NCBI GenBank assembly: GCA_023249225.1
Contig: JAHFDA010000025.1
Span: forward strand, 1 to 38,123
DNA: 38,123 bases
DNA from: a bacterium
GTDB lineage: Bacteria > Margulisbacteria > Marinamargulisbacteria > JAHFDA01
Direction: 5' to 3'
Part shown: positions 1 to 7,731 of the stretch, piece by piece
How positions within the stretch are numbered: the stretch's first letter is position 1
Layout: each line of letters opens with the position of its first letter
Made by a program: the position numbers and the translations under genes
The notes under the pieces: model-generated
Database searches by the model: none
Told to the model about the DNA's origin: nothing
What the model saw: only the letters and a program-made list of their open reading frames with translations

Positions 1-339
1 GTGCGTTATCCTCTGCAAACACGGGCGGGCAAGGCTGGAATTCTGATTTGTTTCGAAAGCACGCTGCCCCAGCTTGCGCGTCAGCGCAAACATGACGGGG
101 CGGACTGGCTGGCCGTATTGACCAACGATGCTTGGTTTCTTGACTCGCCGGCCGCCGCCATGCACTTGCAAATTTCGCGCTGGCGGGCGGTGGAACAAGG
201 CCTGCCGCTTTTTTTTGCAGCCAACACCGGTATCTCGGCAGTGGTGGATCCAGCGGGTCGCGTGTTGCAGTCGCTGGCATTGGGCAAGCAAGGACAGATC
301 GTTTATTATTTTGAGCGTGCCTATCGTCCGGTTATGTGA
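1..339 (+). CDS. lnt: Apolipoprotein N-acyltransferase, C-terminal part
   Basis: Open at the left edge, so only the C-terminal 112 residues are visible. Lnt is an inner-membrane enzyme that adds the third acyl chain to lipoproteins through a periplasmic nitrilase-fold domain. The fragment shows the nitrilase-domain end: ILICFES with the likely catalytic Cys (about residue 17 here), then LTNDAWF, a WRAVEQGLPLFFAANTGISAV block and a DPAGRVLQ block, all typical of Lnt. The first GTG of the window is not necessarily the start; the full protein is usually about 500 residues. The stop codon lies inside the next gene, so the two are probably co-transcribed. Presence of Lnt points to a diderm cell envelope. 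Confidence 0.9.
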   Translation: MRYPLQTRAGKAGILICFESTLPQLARQRKHDGADWLAVLTNDAWFLDSPAAAMHLQISRWRAVEQGLPLFFAANTGISAVVDPAGRVLQSLALGKQGQIVYYFERAYRPVM

Positions 340-1108
340 AGATGCACTCGTTCTGCATAAGCATCATTACAATGCACAGTATTACAAGTTGACCCTGCGC
401 GCACCGCGCATTGCGCGTTTGGCGCGTCCGGGCCAGTTTGTGCATCTGCGCGTGCCACATTCAGACGCTTGTTTTTTGCGGCGTCCTTTAAGTTTGGCAA
501 ACACCAACCCGCAGGCGGGCACGGTAGACATCATTGCCAAGGTGCTGGGGCAGGGCACCCGTCAACTGGCCGATGTCGATACCGGAGTCGCCCTGGATCT
601 ATTGGGACCGCTTGGCAAAGCCTGGCCCGTATTGCAGGCCGGTCAGTCTGTGGCCATGGTGGGGGGTGGTGTTGGTTTTCCGCCCTTGTTTTTTTATGCG
701 CAACAGTTGCATCCGGCCTGTCGAGTGACCTTTTACTATGGTGGCCGCAGCGCCGATGACATTCTTGAAGAAGCGGATCTGGCGCGGTGTTCTGTGCGAG
801 TGGCGATTGCCACCGAGGATGGATCCAAAGGTGTCCGCGGTCGTGTGACGCTACCCTTTGAGCAGGGACTGTTGCAAGACCGGCCTGATGTGGTGCTTAC
901 CTGTGGGCCTACCGCCATGATGCGCGCGGTGGCCGAGCTCTGCCAGGCCAGGCAAGTAACTTGCTACGCTTCGCTCGAGGAACGCATGGGTTGCGGTCTG
1001 GGGGTGTGCATCGGTTGCGTCGTGCGTACGTCGCGCGGTTTTGAGCGCGTGTGTACCGAAGGCCCGGTGTTCAATGTCCAGGATGTCTGGGAGTGGGCGC
1101 ATGCTTGA
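317..1108 (+). CDS. pyrK: Dihydroorotate dehydrogenase electron-transfer subunit (PyrK-like)
   Basis: A 263-residue flavoprotein reductase with an FAD-binding beta-barrel (RRPLSLAN), an NAD-binding region (VAMVGGGVGFPPLFF, then YYGGRS) and a C-terminal 2Fe-2S motif with cysteines at about 226, 231, 234 and 246 (GCGLGVCIGC...VC). This is the PyrK signature; PyrK passes electrons from PyrDB-type dihydroorotate dehydrogenase to NAD+. The chosen start is the GTG at 317, overlapping the end of lnt by 23 nt, because the conserved domain begins right after it; an in-frame extension to 128 would run through lnt. No pyrD lies beside it, so the partner must be elsewhere or this is a PyrK-like reductase with another partner. 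The stop overlaps the next start by 8 nt. Confidence 0.85.
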   Translation: MPIVRLCEDALVLHKHHYNAQYYKLTLRAPRIARLARPGQFVHLRVPHSDACFLRRPLSLANTNPQAGTVDIIAKVLGQGTRQLADVDTGVALDLLGPLGKAWPVLQAGQSVAMVGGGVGFPPLFFYAQQLHPACRVTFYYGGRSADDILEEADLARCSVRVAIATEDGSKGVRGRVTLPFEQGLLQDRPDVVLTCGPTAMMRAVAELCQARQVTCYASLEERMGCGLGVCIGCVVRTSRGFERVCTEGPVFNVQDVWEWAHA

Positions 1109-3053
1109 AAATGAGAGTCGGCGGCTTGCGATTATTCGGGATGGGGCTCGCACCTATCTCCGGGGCATGGCGATGCATCTGGGCTGGGTGTCCCTGCTGG
1201 TCGGAGCCTTGCTTGCGATCTTCTCCCTGCCCGCCGTAGGAGCTGAAGTTTTGTGGCTGGGTCTGATTTTTGTGGCGGGCAGTGTGGTGAGTTCAACCCT
1301 GTCACTGACGGGCCAATACCTGGTGTTGCGGCTGACTGCCTATTTGCTTGCGCTGACGGACGAAGATCGCCTGGACGGTTTGCGTTACCGCAGTTTTGCT
1401 TTCAGTGTTATTTTTGGAGTGCTGTATGTGCTGCTAAGCGGACTCATGGCTTACGGTGTGTACCAATATCTGGGGCTTTTGTATTTGCTGTGTTATATCA
1501 GCGGGGCCTGTTTTGCCAGTTTGTTTATACGCGTGGCGGGCGGTGTATTTACCAATGCAGCCGACATGGGCGATTCACTGGTGCAACGTTTGTCCGAGCA
1601 GCCGGTACTCGACGATAGCAATGTGGCCCGTGTACTCAATCAGTTTGGCGAACACGTCAGCGATATTGGTGGTTTTGCACACGATGCGGTGACTTCTTTA
1701 TACGTGGTGATGCTGGCTGGGGTCTTGCTGATGACTGGGGCCGATGCCGAGTCCATGCCAGAACTGTCCTTTAAGTTGATTGGTGATTTGTCATGGATCA
1801 TTCCCGGCCTAGGTATTTTTAGCAGCGTGTTGGGGGGACTGCTGGGCTACGTGCTGATCTGGCGAAACCGTGACAGCAACCTGCTCATGAACAGCTTATA
1901 CATGACATTGATATCAGGTGCTGGCGCGGTAGCCTTGATCTACCGCCCGGGTTTGCTGCTGGGGTCTAATTTTGTAAACCATGGCTTTAGTGAACATTAT
2001 TTTGTGCCGCTTCTGGTGGCTTTGGGTGTCTTGGGATGTGGTCTCATTGGAGTAGGTTGCGAATGGTATACCAGCACAAATTTTAGACCGCTGCGCAGTG
2101 TGCTGGAGTGGGCTCAAAAAGGACCAGCATTGACCATCCTGGCCGGTTTCATGGTGGGCTTACGGAGTACATTTTTCATGGTGCTGGTGTTTGTGGCTGT
2201 GTATCTTTTAAGTTATTGGCTCGGGGGTTATTACGGTTTTTTTGTGGCGGCCCTGGGTTTGGCCCTGCCGCTGGCCATGATTGTGGCCTTAAACGCTTAT
2301 GGTGCCCTGACGCATTTTTTGCATGATCTGGCGGCGCTGAACCCGCAACTCGAAAAACGTTTGCGTGTGATCAGCCGCATGGACATGCTGACTTACACCA
2401 CCACGGCCGTTGGAAAGGGATTTTTGGGCGGGCTGACATTTTTTACGTCGTTGGCGCTTTTTCATGCGGCCATGGCTTACCTAAACGTTCCAAACGTGCA
2501 GGTCTTTGATGTGGCGTTTATGACGGGCGTTTTCTTGGGTGCGGCCATGCCGTATGCTTTTTCAGCGCTCTTGCTGCCCGGTATGCTCAAGGCCGTGGGT
2601 GGGGTGATCGACGAAAGTTTCAGGCAATTGCGCGACATACCTTACCTTAAAGAAGCCAAAGCCAATCCAGATGTGATCAAGGCCACGCGCTACACACTGC
2701 GCAGCGCTTTGCAATCGATTGTCGGACCGGGCCTCCTGGTGCTGGGTATGCCGCTTTTGGTAGGCTGGATTTTTGATTTTACGGGCTTGACCGGTCTCAT
2801 GATTGGCGCGCTGATTTCAAGTTTCTTTTTTGCCTTTCAATATGGCAACACCGGTGGCGCGCTGGGCAACGTCAAGCACTATGTTGAAAAGGGTTACCAC
2901 GGAGGGCCGGGCACGCCTACGCATCGCGCCACATTGGTGGCCGACACCTTTGGCGATGCGCTCAAGGATTCTTTGGGGCCGGCCATGAACGTCATGGTAA
3001 AGTTGTTGGTGCTGTGTTCCCTGCTGACTGGAATCTTTATGCTCGGAGGTTGA
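1101..3053 (+). CDS. Degenerate membrane pyrophosphatase paralogue (HppA-like)
   Basis: A 650-residue polytopic membrane protein homologous along its length to the canonical HppA encoded at 5314-7503, but with the active site eroded. Around residues 145-195 it keeps the RVAGGVFTNAADMG frame, yet the acidic run [12 protein letters not shown] of the active enzyme reads NQFGEHVSDIGG. Near residue 397 it has NAYGALTHFLHD where the active copy has [12 protein letters not shown]. Near residue 584 it has GGALGNVKHY instead of [10 protein letters not shown]. Several Asp/Asn residues that bind Mg-PPi are lost, so it probably does not hydrolyse PPi as the normal enzyme does. The start is the ATG at 1101, overlapping pyrK by 8 nt. 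A regulatory or altered transport role is inference only. Confidence 0.85.
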   Translation: MLENESRRLAIIRDGARTYLRGMAMHLGWVSLLVGALLAIFSLPAVGAEVLWLGLIFVAGSVVSSTLSLTGQYLVLRLTAYLLALTDEDRLDGLRYRSFAFSVIFGVLYVLLSGLMAYGVYQYLGLLYLLCYISGACFASLFIRVAGGVFTNAADMGDSLVQRLSEQPVLDDSNVARVLNQFGEHVSDIGGFAHDAVTSLYVVMLAGVLLMTGADAESMPELSFKLIGDLSWIIPGLGIFSSVLGGLLGYVLIWRNRDSNLLMNSLYMTLISGAGAVALIYRPGLLLGSNFVNHGFSEHYFVPLLVALGVLGCGLIGVGCEWYTSTNFRPLRSVLEWAQKGPALTILAGFMVGLRSTFFMVLVFVAVYLLSYWLGGYYGFFVAALGLALPLAMIVALNAYGALTHFLHDLAALNPQLEKRLRVISRMDMLTYTTTAVGKGFLGGLTFFTSLALFHAAMAYLNVPNVQVFDVAFMTGVFLGAAMPYAFSALLLPGMLKAVGGVIDESFRQLRDIPYLKEAKANPDVIKATRYTLRSALQSIVGPGLLVLGMPLLVGWIFDFTGLTGLMIGALISSFFFAFQYGNTGGALGNVKHYVEKGYHGGPGTPTHRATLVADTFGDALKDSLGPAMNVMVKLLVLCSLLTGIFMLGG

Positions 3054-3054
3054 T

Positions 3055-3840
3055 GTGGCACGTAAATCCTTGATTGCCGGTAATTGGAAGATGAACGGTA
3101 CGCGTCAAAGCGCGTCAGATTTGATTGCAGCCCTTAAGGTTCTCAATTGGGAAACGCAGGTTTTAGAGGTGGCTGTGTTTCCGCCCTTTCATTTGTTGTC
3201 GCTGGCGCTTGCAGCCGTGAGCCCGGCTCTGATTGCAGTGGGGGCCCAGGATGTATCGGCGCAGAAACCAGGCGCATTTACCGGCGAAGTGGCGGCCGAG
3301 TTCCTGGTAGATGTCGGCTGCCAATATGCGCTTGTGGGTCACTCGGAACGCCGTCAGTATCACCGCGAGGATGATGCCTTGGTGGCGGCCAAATTACGCC
3401 GTTTGCTCGAAGTAGGGCTTAAACCAGTGGTATGTGTGGGCGAACTGTTGGCCGAGCGTGAACAGGGTCAGACCTTTGACGTGGTGGCCCGGCAGTTGTC
3501 CGGCGCCCTGGGTGGACTCAATGCCGAGCAGATGGGTAACGTGGCACTGGCTTACGAACCGGTCTGGGCCATTGGCACCGGCAAGGTGGCCAGCCCGGCG
3601 CAGGCTCAAGAAGTGCATGCTTTTATTCGTCAGTGCCTGATGCAGCAGTGGAACAAATCTGTGGCTGATGGCCTGCAGGTGCTATACGGCGGCAGCGTCA
3701 ATGCGGCCAACGCCAAGGATCTGTTGGCACAAAAAGACATCGACGGCGCTCTGGTGGGCGGAGCTTCCTTAAAAGCGCAGGAATTTGCGGGCATTATCGC
3801 GGCGGGCATGGCTGTGGCCACTGCGGGTGTGCGTGTCTAG
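3055..3840 (+). CDS. tpiA: Triosephosphate isomerase
   Basis: A 261-residue cytosolic TIM-barrel enzyme interconverting dihydroxyacetone phosphate and glyceraldehyde 3-phosphate. Catalytic residues are all present: Lys12 in GNWKMNG, His96 in VGHSERR and Glu168 in AYEPVWAIGTGK; the phosphate-binding YGGSV motif and GGASLK loop follow. Length is normal for the family. The GTG start at 3055 lies one base after the stop of the previous gene. The stop overlaps the next GTG start by one base, so tpiA is in the middle of a tight operon. Confidence 0.97.
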   Translation: MARKSLIAGNWKMNGTRQSASDLIAALKVLNWETQVLEVAVFPPFHLLSLALAAVSPALIAVGAQDVSAQKPGAFTGEVAAEFLVDVGCQYALVGHSERRQYHREDDALVAAKLRRLLEVGLKPVVCVGELLAEREQGQTFDVVARQLSGALGGLNAEQMGNVALAYEPVWAIGTGKVASPAQAQEVHAFIRQCLMQQWNKSVADGLQVLYGGSVNAANAKDLLAQKDIDGALVGGASLKAQEFAGIIAAGMAVATAGVRV

Positions 3841-4190
3841 TGGGAGTCGAATATTCCCAGTCGCGGCCCTGGGGTTCGTGGTATGTCCTCGAAGAAGGTC
3901 CTGGGTACAAGGTTAAACGCATCGTGGTGTTGCCAGGCAAGCGTCTTTCGCTGCAGAGCCACCGTTACCGCGAAGAACATTGGACAGTGGTGCGCGGACA
4001 GGCGTTGGTGCAAATTGATGAGCGCCAGTTTATGTTAAGTCCGGGTGAAAGGGGTATTGTTCCCCTGGGTGCCAGGCACCGCTTGACCAATCCTGGGACC
4101 GATGAATTGTGGGTGGTCGAAGTGCAGTGTGGCAGCAGCACAGCCGAGGAAGACATCGTGCGCTATGAAGATGATTTTGGGCGTCTATAA
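3840..4190 (+). CDS. Cupin mannose-6-phosphate isomerase (type II, ManC C-terminal-like)
   Basis: A 116-residue single-domain cupin matching the stand-alone form of the isomerase domain found at the C-terminus of ManC/AlgA. Visible features: RPWGSWYVL near the start, LSLQSHRYREEHW with metal-binding His/Glu, PLGARHRLTN with the later metal His, and an EEDIVRYEDDFGR tail typical of this family. It is expected to interconvert mannose 6-phosphate and fructose 6-phosphate, which fits its place between tpiA and phosphofructokinase. The GTG start overlaps the tpiA stop by one base. A good TATAAT (4186-4191) overlaps its stop codon, but I see no convincing -35 for it. Confidence 0.85.
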   Translation: MGVEYSQSRPWGSWYVLEEGPGYKVKRIVVLPGKRLSLQSHRYREEHWTVVRGQALVQIDERQFMLSPGERGIVPLGARHRLTNPGTDELWVVEVQCGSSTAEEDIVRYEDDFGRL

Positions 4191-4254
4191 TATTTGCATT
4201 CGTCAAAAGTTTGTTAAAATAAAATCGTTACCTTAATTCCCAAAGGATGGATAT

Positions 4255-5295
4255 ATGACCAAAAAAGTTGTAGGTGTGCTGACGGGCGGAGGAGACTGTC
4301 CCGGACTTAATCCGGTGATCCGCGCCATTGTTCGCAAGGGTATCGATACCTATCATTTCGAATTTTTGGGCTTGCGTAACGGTTGGCTGGGTTTGCTGGA
4401 GCAAAATACCTTGCCGCTCGATGTCAATGCCATCGGCGGTATCTTGCATCGCGGGGGCACCATTTTGGGCACCAGCCGCACCAACCCCAGCAAGTCCGAA
4501 GATCAAATGCAAAAGGCCATCGCCAACTTTAAGGCGCTGGGTTTACATGCGCTGATTGCCATTGGCGGTGATGATACGCTAGGGGTGGCGAGCAAGCTGC
4601 ACAAGCGCGGCTTAAACCTGGTGGGAGTGCCCAAAACGATCGACAATGATCTTTCAGCCACAGACGTGACTTTTGGTTTTGACACCGCTGTGCAAATTGC
4701 CACCGAAGCCATTGATCGTCTGCATACCACCGCCGAGTCACACAACCGCGTCATGGTGGTGGAAGTCATGGGCAGGCACGCCGGATGGATTGCTTTGCAT
4801 TCTGGCATTGCGGGGGGTGCCGACGCCATTCTTATTCCTGAAGTGCCTTTTACCGTGGATGATGTTTGCAATATTATCCGCCGACGCGTCATCCGTGGGC
4901 GAAATTTCAGCATTGTGGTGGTGGCCGAAGGCGCAATGCCTAAAGACAGCCATGATTTTGTAACCCAGAGCGATGAAAAAGATTCCTTTGGTCATGTACG
5001 CCTGGGCGGCATTGGTAACCTGATTGCCATGGAAATTGAAAAACGCACTGGTTTTGAAACGCGCACGACAATTCTGGGGCACATTCAGCGTGGGGGCACA
5101 CCCACGGCGTTTGACCGCGTACTTGGAACCAAGTACGGCATCTGTGCCATCGACCTGGTGGCCCAGGGTCAGTTTGGCCAGATGGCTAGTTTGCGCGGCA
5201 CGTTGGTGGTGGGTGCCAGTCTCGAAGAAGCAGTCAGTAAACCTAAACTGGTCGATGCAGCATCCTACGAAATTGCCAGGGTATTTTCTGGCTAG
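4255..5295 (+). CDS. pfp: 6-phosphofructokinase, predicted PPi-dependent
   Basis: A 346-residue PFK-A family enzyme (GVLTGGGDCPGLNPVIRAIV at the N-terminus; GRHAGWIALHSG and GHIQRGG further on). Phosphoryl-donor choice in this family depends on two positions: ATP enzymes have Gly-Gly (GGDG, PGTIDND), PPi enzymes have Asp and Lys. Here residues 102-106 read GGDDT, with Asp at the discriminating position, and near 126 the sequence is PKTIDND with Lys. I therefore infer reversible PPi-dependent fructose 6-phosphate phosphorylation. A Shine-Dalgarno AAAGGA lies at 4242-4247 and the gene appears to have a leader of its own. The following hppA gene makes a PPi-handling pair. Confidence 0.93.
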   Translation: MTKKVVGVLTGGGDCPGLNPVIRAIVRKGIDTYHFEFLGLRNGWLGLLEQNTLPLDVNAIGGILHRGGTILGTSRTNPSKSEDQMQKAIANFKALGLHALIAIGGDDTLGVASKLHKRGLNLVGVPKTIDNDLSATDVTFGFDTAVQIATEAIDRLHTTAESHNRVMVVEVMGRHAGWIALHSGIAGGADAILIPEVPFTVDDVCNIIRRRVIRGRNFSIVVVAEGAMPKDSHDFVTQSDEKDSFGHVRLGGIGNLIAMEIEKRTGFETRTTILGHIQRGGTPTAFDRVLGTKYGICAIDLVAQGQFGQMASLRGTLVVGASLEEAVSKPKLVDAASYEIARVFSG

Positions 5296-5296
5296 C

Positions 5297-5305
5297 TGAT
5301 AAACT
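5297..5305 (+). promoter_or_regulatory. Extended -10 box for hppA
   Basis: TGA followed directly by TAAACT gives a TGn-type extended -10 (TAAACT at 5300-5305). The second in-frame ATG of hppA (5314) lies 8 nt downstream, which fits the leaderless spacing seen at several other genes here. No Shine-Dalgarno is visible before either ATG. Confidence 0.4.
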
Positions 5306-5313
5306 AGATGCAC

Positions 5314-7503
5314 ATGATTTCCCCGGCTACGATGTTTGCCTTGATTGCTCCGATTTCGGCGGTGCTGGCGTTGGGACTGGCCTTTTTCTTTTATACCCAG
5401 ATGAAACAAGAAGATGAAGGCTCTGCCATGATGATCAAAATTGCAGCCGCAGTGCGGGCAGGGGCCCGGGCCTATCTTGCACAGCAATATAAAGTGGTAT
5501 TCATTATTTTTGCGATGACGTTTGCCTTATTATGTTTTATTTCTTATTACCTAAAGGTGCAGGGCCCCTATGTTCCTTTTGCATTTATCACCGGCGGTTT
5601 TTTCTCGGGTTTGGCTGGTTTTATCGGCATGAAAACCGCCACCTATGCTTCGGCGCGCACGGCCCAGAAATGCCGTCAAAGCCTTAACCAGGGTTTACAA
5701 ATTGCCTTCCGCAGTGGTGCGGTGATGGGCCTTACCGTGGTGAGCCTGGTGCTGCTTGATATTACGGCCTGGTTTGTCATTTTAAAATACGTATTCCGCG
5801 TGGAGAGCCTGGGCGAAATTACCACGTCCATGCTGACGTTTGGCATGGGGGCATCGCTGCAGGCCCTGTTTGCGCGCGTAGGCGGGGGTATTTTTACCAA
5901 GGCGGCTGATGTGGGTGCTGATTTGGTTGGAAAAGTCGAAGTGGGCATCCCCGAAGACGATTACCGCAACCCGGCCACCATTGCCGACAATGTGGGCGAC
6001 AATGTAGGTGACATTGCCGGCATGGGCGCAGATTTGTACGACTCTTATGCCTGTTCAATACTGGCCACCATGGCCATTGGCGCCGCCGCCGGTTTTTCGA
6101 TTGAAGGTGTGTTGGTACCCATGGTTATTGCCGGAGTGGGAGTGCTGTGTTCTATTGTGGGAATTTTTACGGTGCGCACGGGAGAATCGGTGACCCAGAA
6201 AAATCTTTTGCGATCGGTCGGTATGGGAGTCAATGTGGCTTCAGTGTTAATCGGAATTGCCAGTTTTTTTGTGATTCGGTATTACCTTCCGGAACACACG
6301 GGTGTTTTTTGGGCCATCCTGGTGGGATTAATCGCAGGAGTTTTAATTGGATTCTTTACTGAATATTACACATCTGAAATTTATAGCCCGACGCGGCGGA
6401 TTGCGCATGAGTCCAAAACCGGCGTGGCCACGCTGATTATTTCTGGCATGGCGGTGGGTATGGAAGCCACGGTGGCGCCGGTGGTGATCGTGGTCTTTGG
6501 AACTTTGTTTGCCTATTATTTGGCTGGAGGCCTGACCACTCCCATTTTGGGCCTATACGGGGTGTCGATTGCGGCAGTAGGCATGTTGTCATCGTTGGGC
6601 ATTACGTTGGCCACCGATGCTTATGGGCCCATTGCCGACAACGCCGGTGGTATTGCCCAGATGGCTGGTTTGGAACCCGTGGTGCGCGAGCGCACAGATG
6701 CCTTAGATTCGCTTGGCAATACAACGGCAGCGATCGGCAAGGGGTTTTCGATTGGTTCCGCTGCCCTTACAGCCATGGCGTTATTGGCTTCCTATTTTGA
6801 AGAAGTCCGTTATGGCTTGTTGCGCGCGGGCATGACCACCATCGAAGTGATGGGTCGTCCGATTGACGTGATGCACGCCGAGTTTATTGACTTTGTAAAC
6901 TATTATGGCGTTCACTTGATGAACCCCAAAGTTTTGGCGGGTTTGTTTCTTGGATCCATGATTTCATTTGCCTTTTGCGCGCTTACCATTAAGGCCGTAG
7001 GCACCGCTGCCAGTCTGGTGGTGATGGAAGTGCGCCGCCAGTTTAAGGAAATTGTCGGACTAATGGAAGGCAAAGTAGATGCCGACTATGCCAAGACCGT
7101 AGAAATTTGCACCCGTGGCGCACAGCGCGAAATGGTGTTTCCATCCATGGCTGCTTTTATGCTACCGATTGTCGTAGGTTTTCTTCTGGGAGTTCCAGCC
7201 GTGATGGGTTTGCTCATTGGTGTGCTGGTGACTGGTTTTTGCTTGGCCATCATGATGGCGGCATCGGGCGGTGCTTGGGATAATGCTAAAAAATACATCG
7301 AGTCCGGGCAGTTTGGCGGCGGAAAAGGTTCTGAATATCATAAAGCGGCAGTCGTAGGCGATACGCTGGGGGATCCTTTTAAAGACACCGCAGGTCCAAG
7401 CATTAGTATTCTGATTAAACTTTTGGCCATGGTATCGGTGGTATTTGCCGGGGTGACCGTTAAATATGGCATGATTGTCAGCGCATACTTAGGCATGGGT
7501 TAG
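5314..7503 (+). CDS. hppA: K+-dependent membrane pyrophosphatase (H+ or Na+ pump)
   Basis: A polytopic inner-membrane enzyme that couples PPi hydrolysis to H+ or Na+ export. All signature segments are intact: [20 protein letters not shown], the acidic [21 protein letters not shown] region near residue 227, [12 protein letters not shown], and [12 protein letters not shown] near the C-terminus with [24 protein letters not shown] near residue 470 has Ala rather than Lys, the mark of the potassium-dependent class. The pumped ion cannot be decided from what I can see. The ATG at 5308 (MHM) is an alternative start; 5314 is preferred because of the -10 spacing. It ends convergently with tatA. Together with PPi-type PFK it forms a pyrophosphate-using energy pair. 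Confidence 0.97.
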   Translation: MISPATMFALIAPISAVLALGLAFFFYTQMKQEDEGSAMMIKIAAAVRAGARAYLAQQYKVVFIIFAMTFALLCFISYYLKVQGPYVPFAFITGGFFSGLAGFIGMKTATYASARTAQKCRQSLNQGLQIAFRSGAVMGLTVVSLVLLDITAWFVILKYVFRVESLGEITTSMLTFGMGASLQALFARVGGGIFTKAADVGADLVGKVEVGIPEDDYRNPATIADNVGDNVGDIAGMGADLYDSYACSILATMAIGAAAGFSIEGVLVPMVIAGVGVLCSIVGIFTVRTGESVTQKNLLRSVGMGVNVASVLIGIASFFVIRYYLPEHTGVFWAILVGLIAGVLIGFFTEYYTSEIYSPTRRIAHESKTGVATLIISGMAVGMEATVAPVVIVVFGTLFAYYLAGGLTTPILGLYGVSIAAVGMLSSLGITLATDAYGPIADNAGGIAQMAGLEPVVRERTDALDSLGNTTAAIGKGFSIGSAALTAMALLASYFEEVRYGLLRAGMTTIEVMGRPIDVMHAEFIDFVNYYGVHLMNPKVLAGLFLGSMISFAFCALTIKAVGTAASLVVMEVRRQFKEIVGLMEGKVDADYAKTVEICTRGAQREMVFPSMAAFMLPIVVGFLLGVPAVMGLLIGVLVTGFCLAIMMAASGGAWDNAKKYIESGQFGGGKGSEYHKAAVVGDTLGDPFKDTAGPSISILIKLLAMVSVVFAGVTVKYGMIVSAYLGMG

Positions 7504-7526
7504 TTCAACCCACTTTTTTAGTTAGA

Positions 7527-7685
7527 TCAGGATTTGTTTTCAGTCGAATCGTCGGCACTGTGCTTTTTAAAATTCTTAATGGTTTCACCCAGCGATTTAC
7601 CCATTTCGGGCAGACGCTTGGGGCCAAAGACCAAAAGCGCAATGATCAGGATCACGACCAGTTCCGGAAGTCCTAAACCAAACAT
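7527..7685 (-). CDS. tatA: Sec-independent translocase TatA/E
   Basis: A 52-residue protein. Read on the minus strand it begins [20 protein letters not shown], followed by [20 protein letters not shown] and a short charged tail rich in K, D and E. This is the TatA layout: a short N-terminal transmembrane helix with a Glu at position 8, the FGPKRLPE hinge, then an amphipathic helix. TatA oligomers form the passage for folded proteins with twin-arginine signals. No tatB or tatC is next to it, so it is a lone tatA as in many genomes. It has a strong promoter and no Shine-Dalgarno. It is convergent with hppA with 23 nt between the stops. Confidence 0.95.
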   Translation of the reverse strand: MFGLGLPELVVILIIALLVFGPKRLPEMGKSLGETIKNFKKHSADDSTENKS

Positions 7686-7693
7686 ACAAATTT

Positions 7694-7722
7694 ATTATAC
7701 GCTGTTTCAAAATCTTTGTTAA
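7694..7722 (-). promoter_or_regulatory. tatA promoter (TTAACA-17-TATAAT)
   Basis: On the minus strand TTAACA (7717-7722) and TATAAT (7694-7699) are separated by exactly 17 nt, close to the sigma-70 consensus. The -10 box ends 8 nt before the tatA ATG, so transcription would start at or within a few bases of the start codon. Confidence 0.75.
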
Positions 7723-7731
7723 AGTAAATCC

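Noticed and set aside
4186-4191. TATAAT before pfk as its promoter
   Set aside because: It has no credible -35 at 16-18 nt and overlaps the stop codon of the gene upstream; a TTGCAT/TAAAAT pair downstream is also weak, so no call was made.
4738-5487. 249-codon minus-strand ORF opposite the phosphofructokinase
   Set aside because: Shadow of a strongly conserved plus-strand gene; low-complexity His-rich peptide with no domain.
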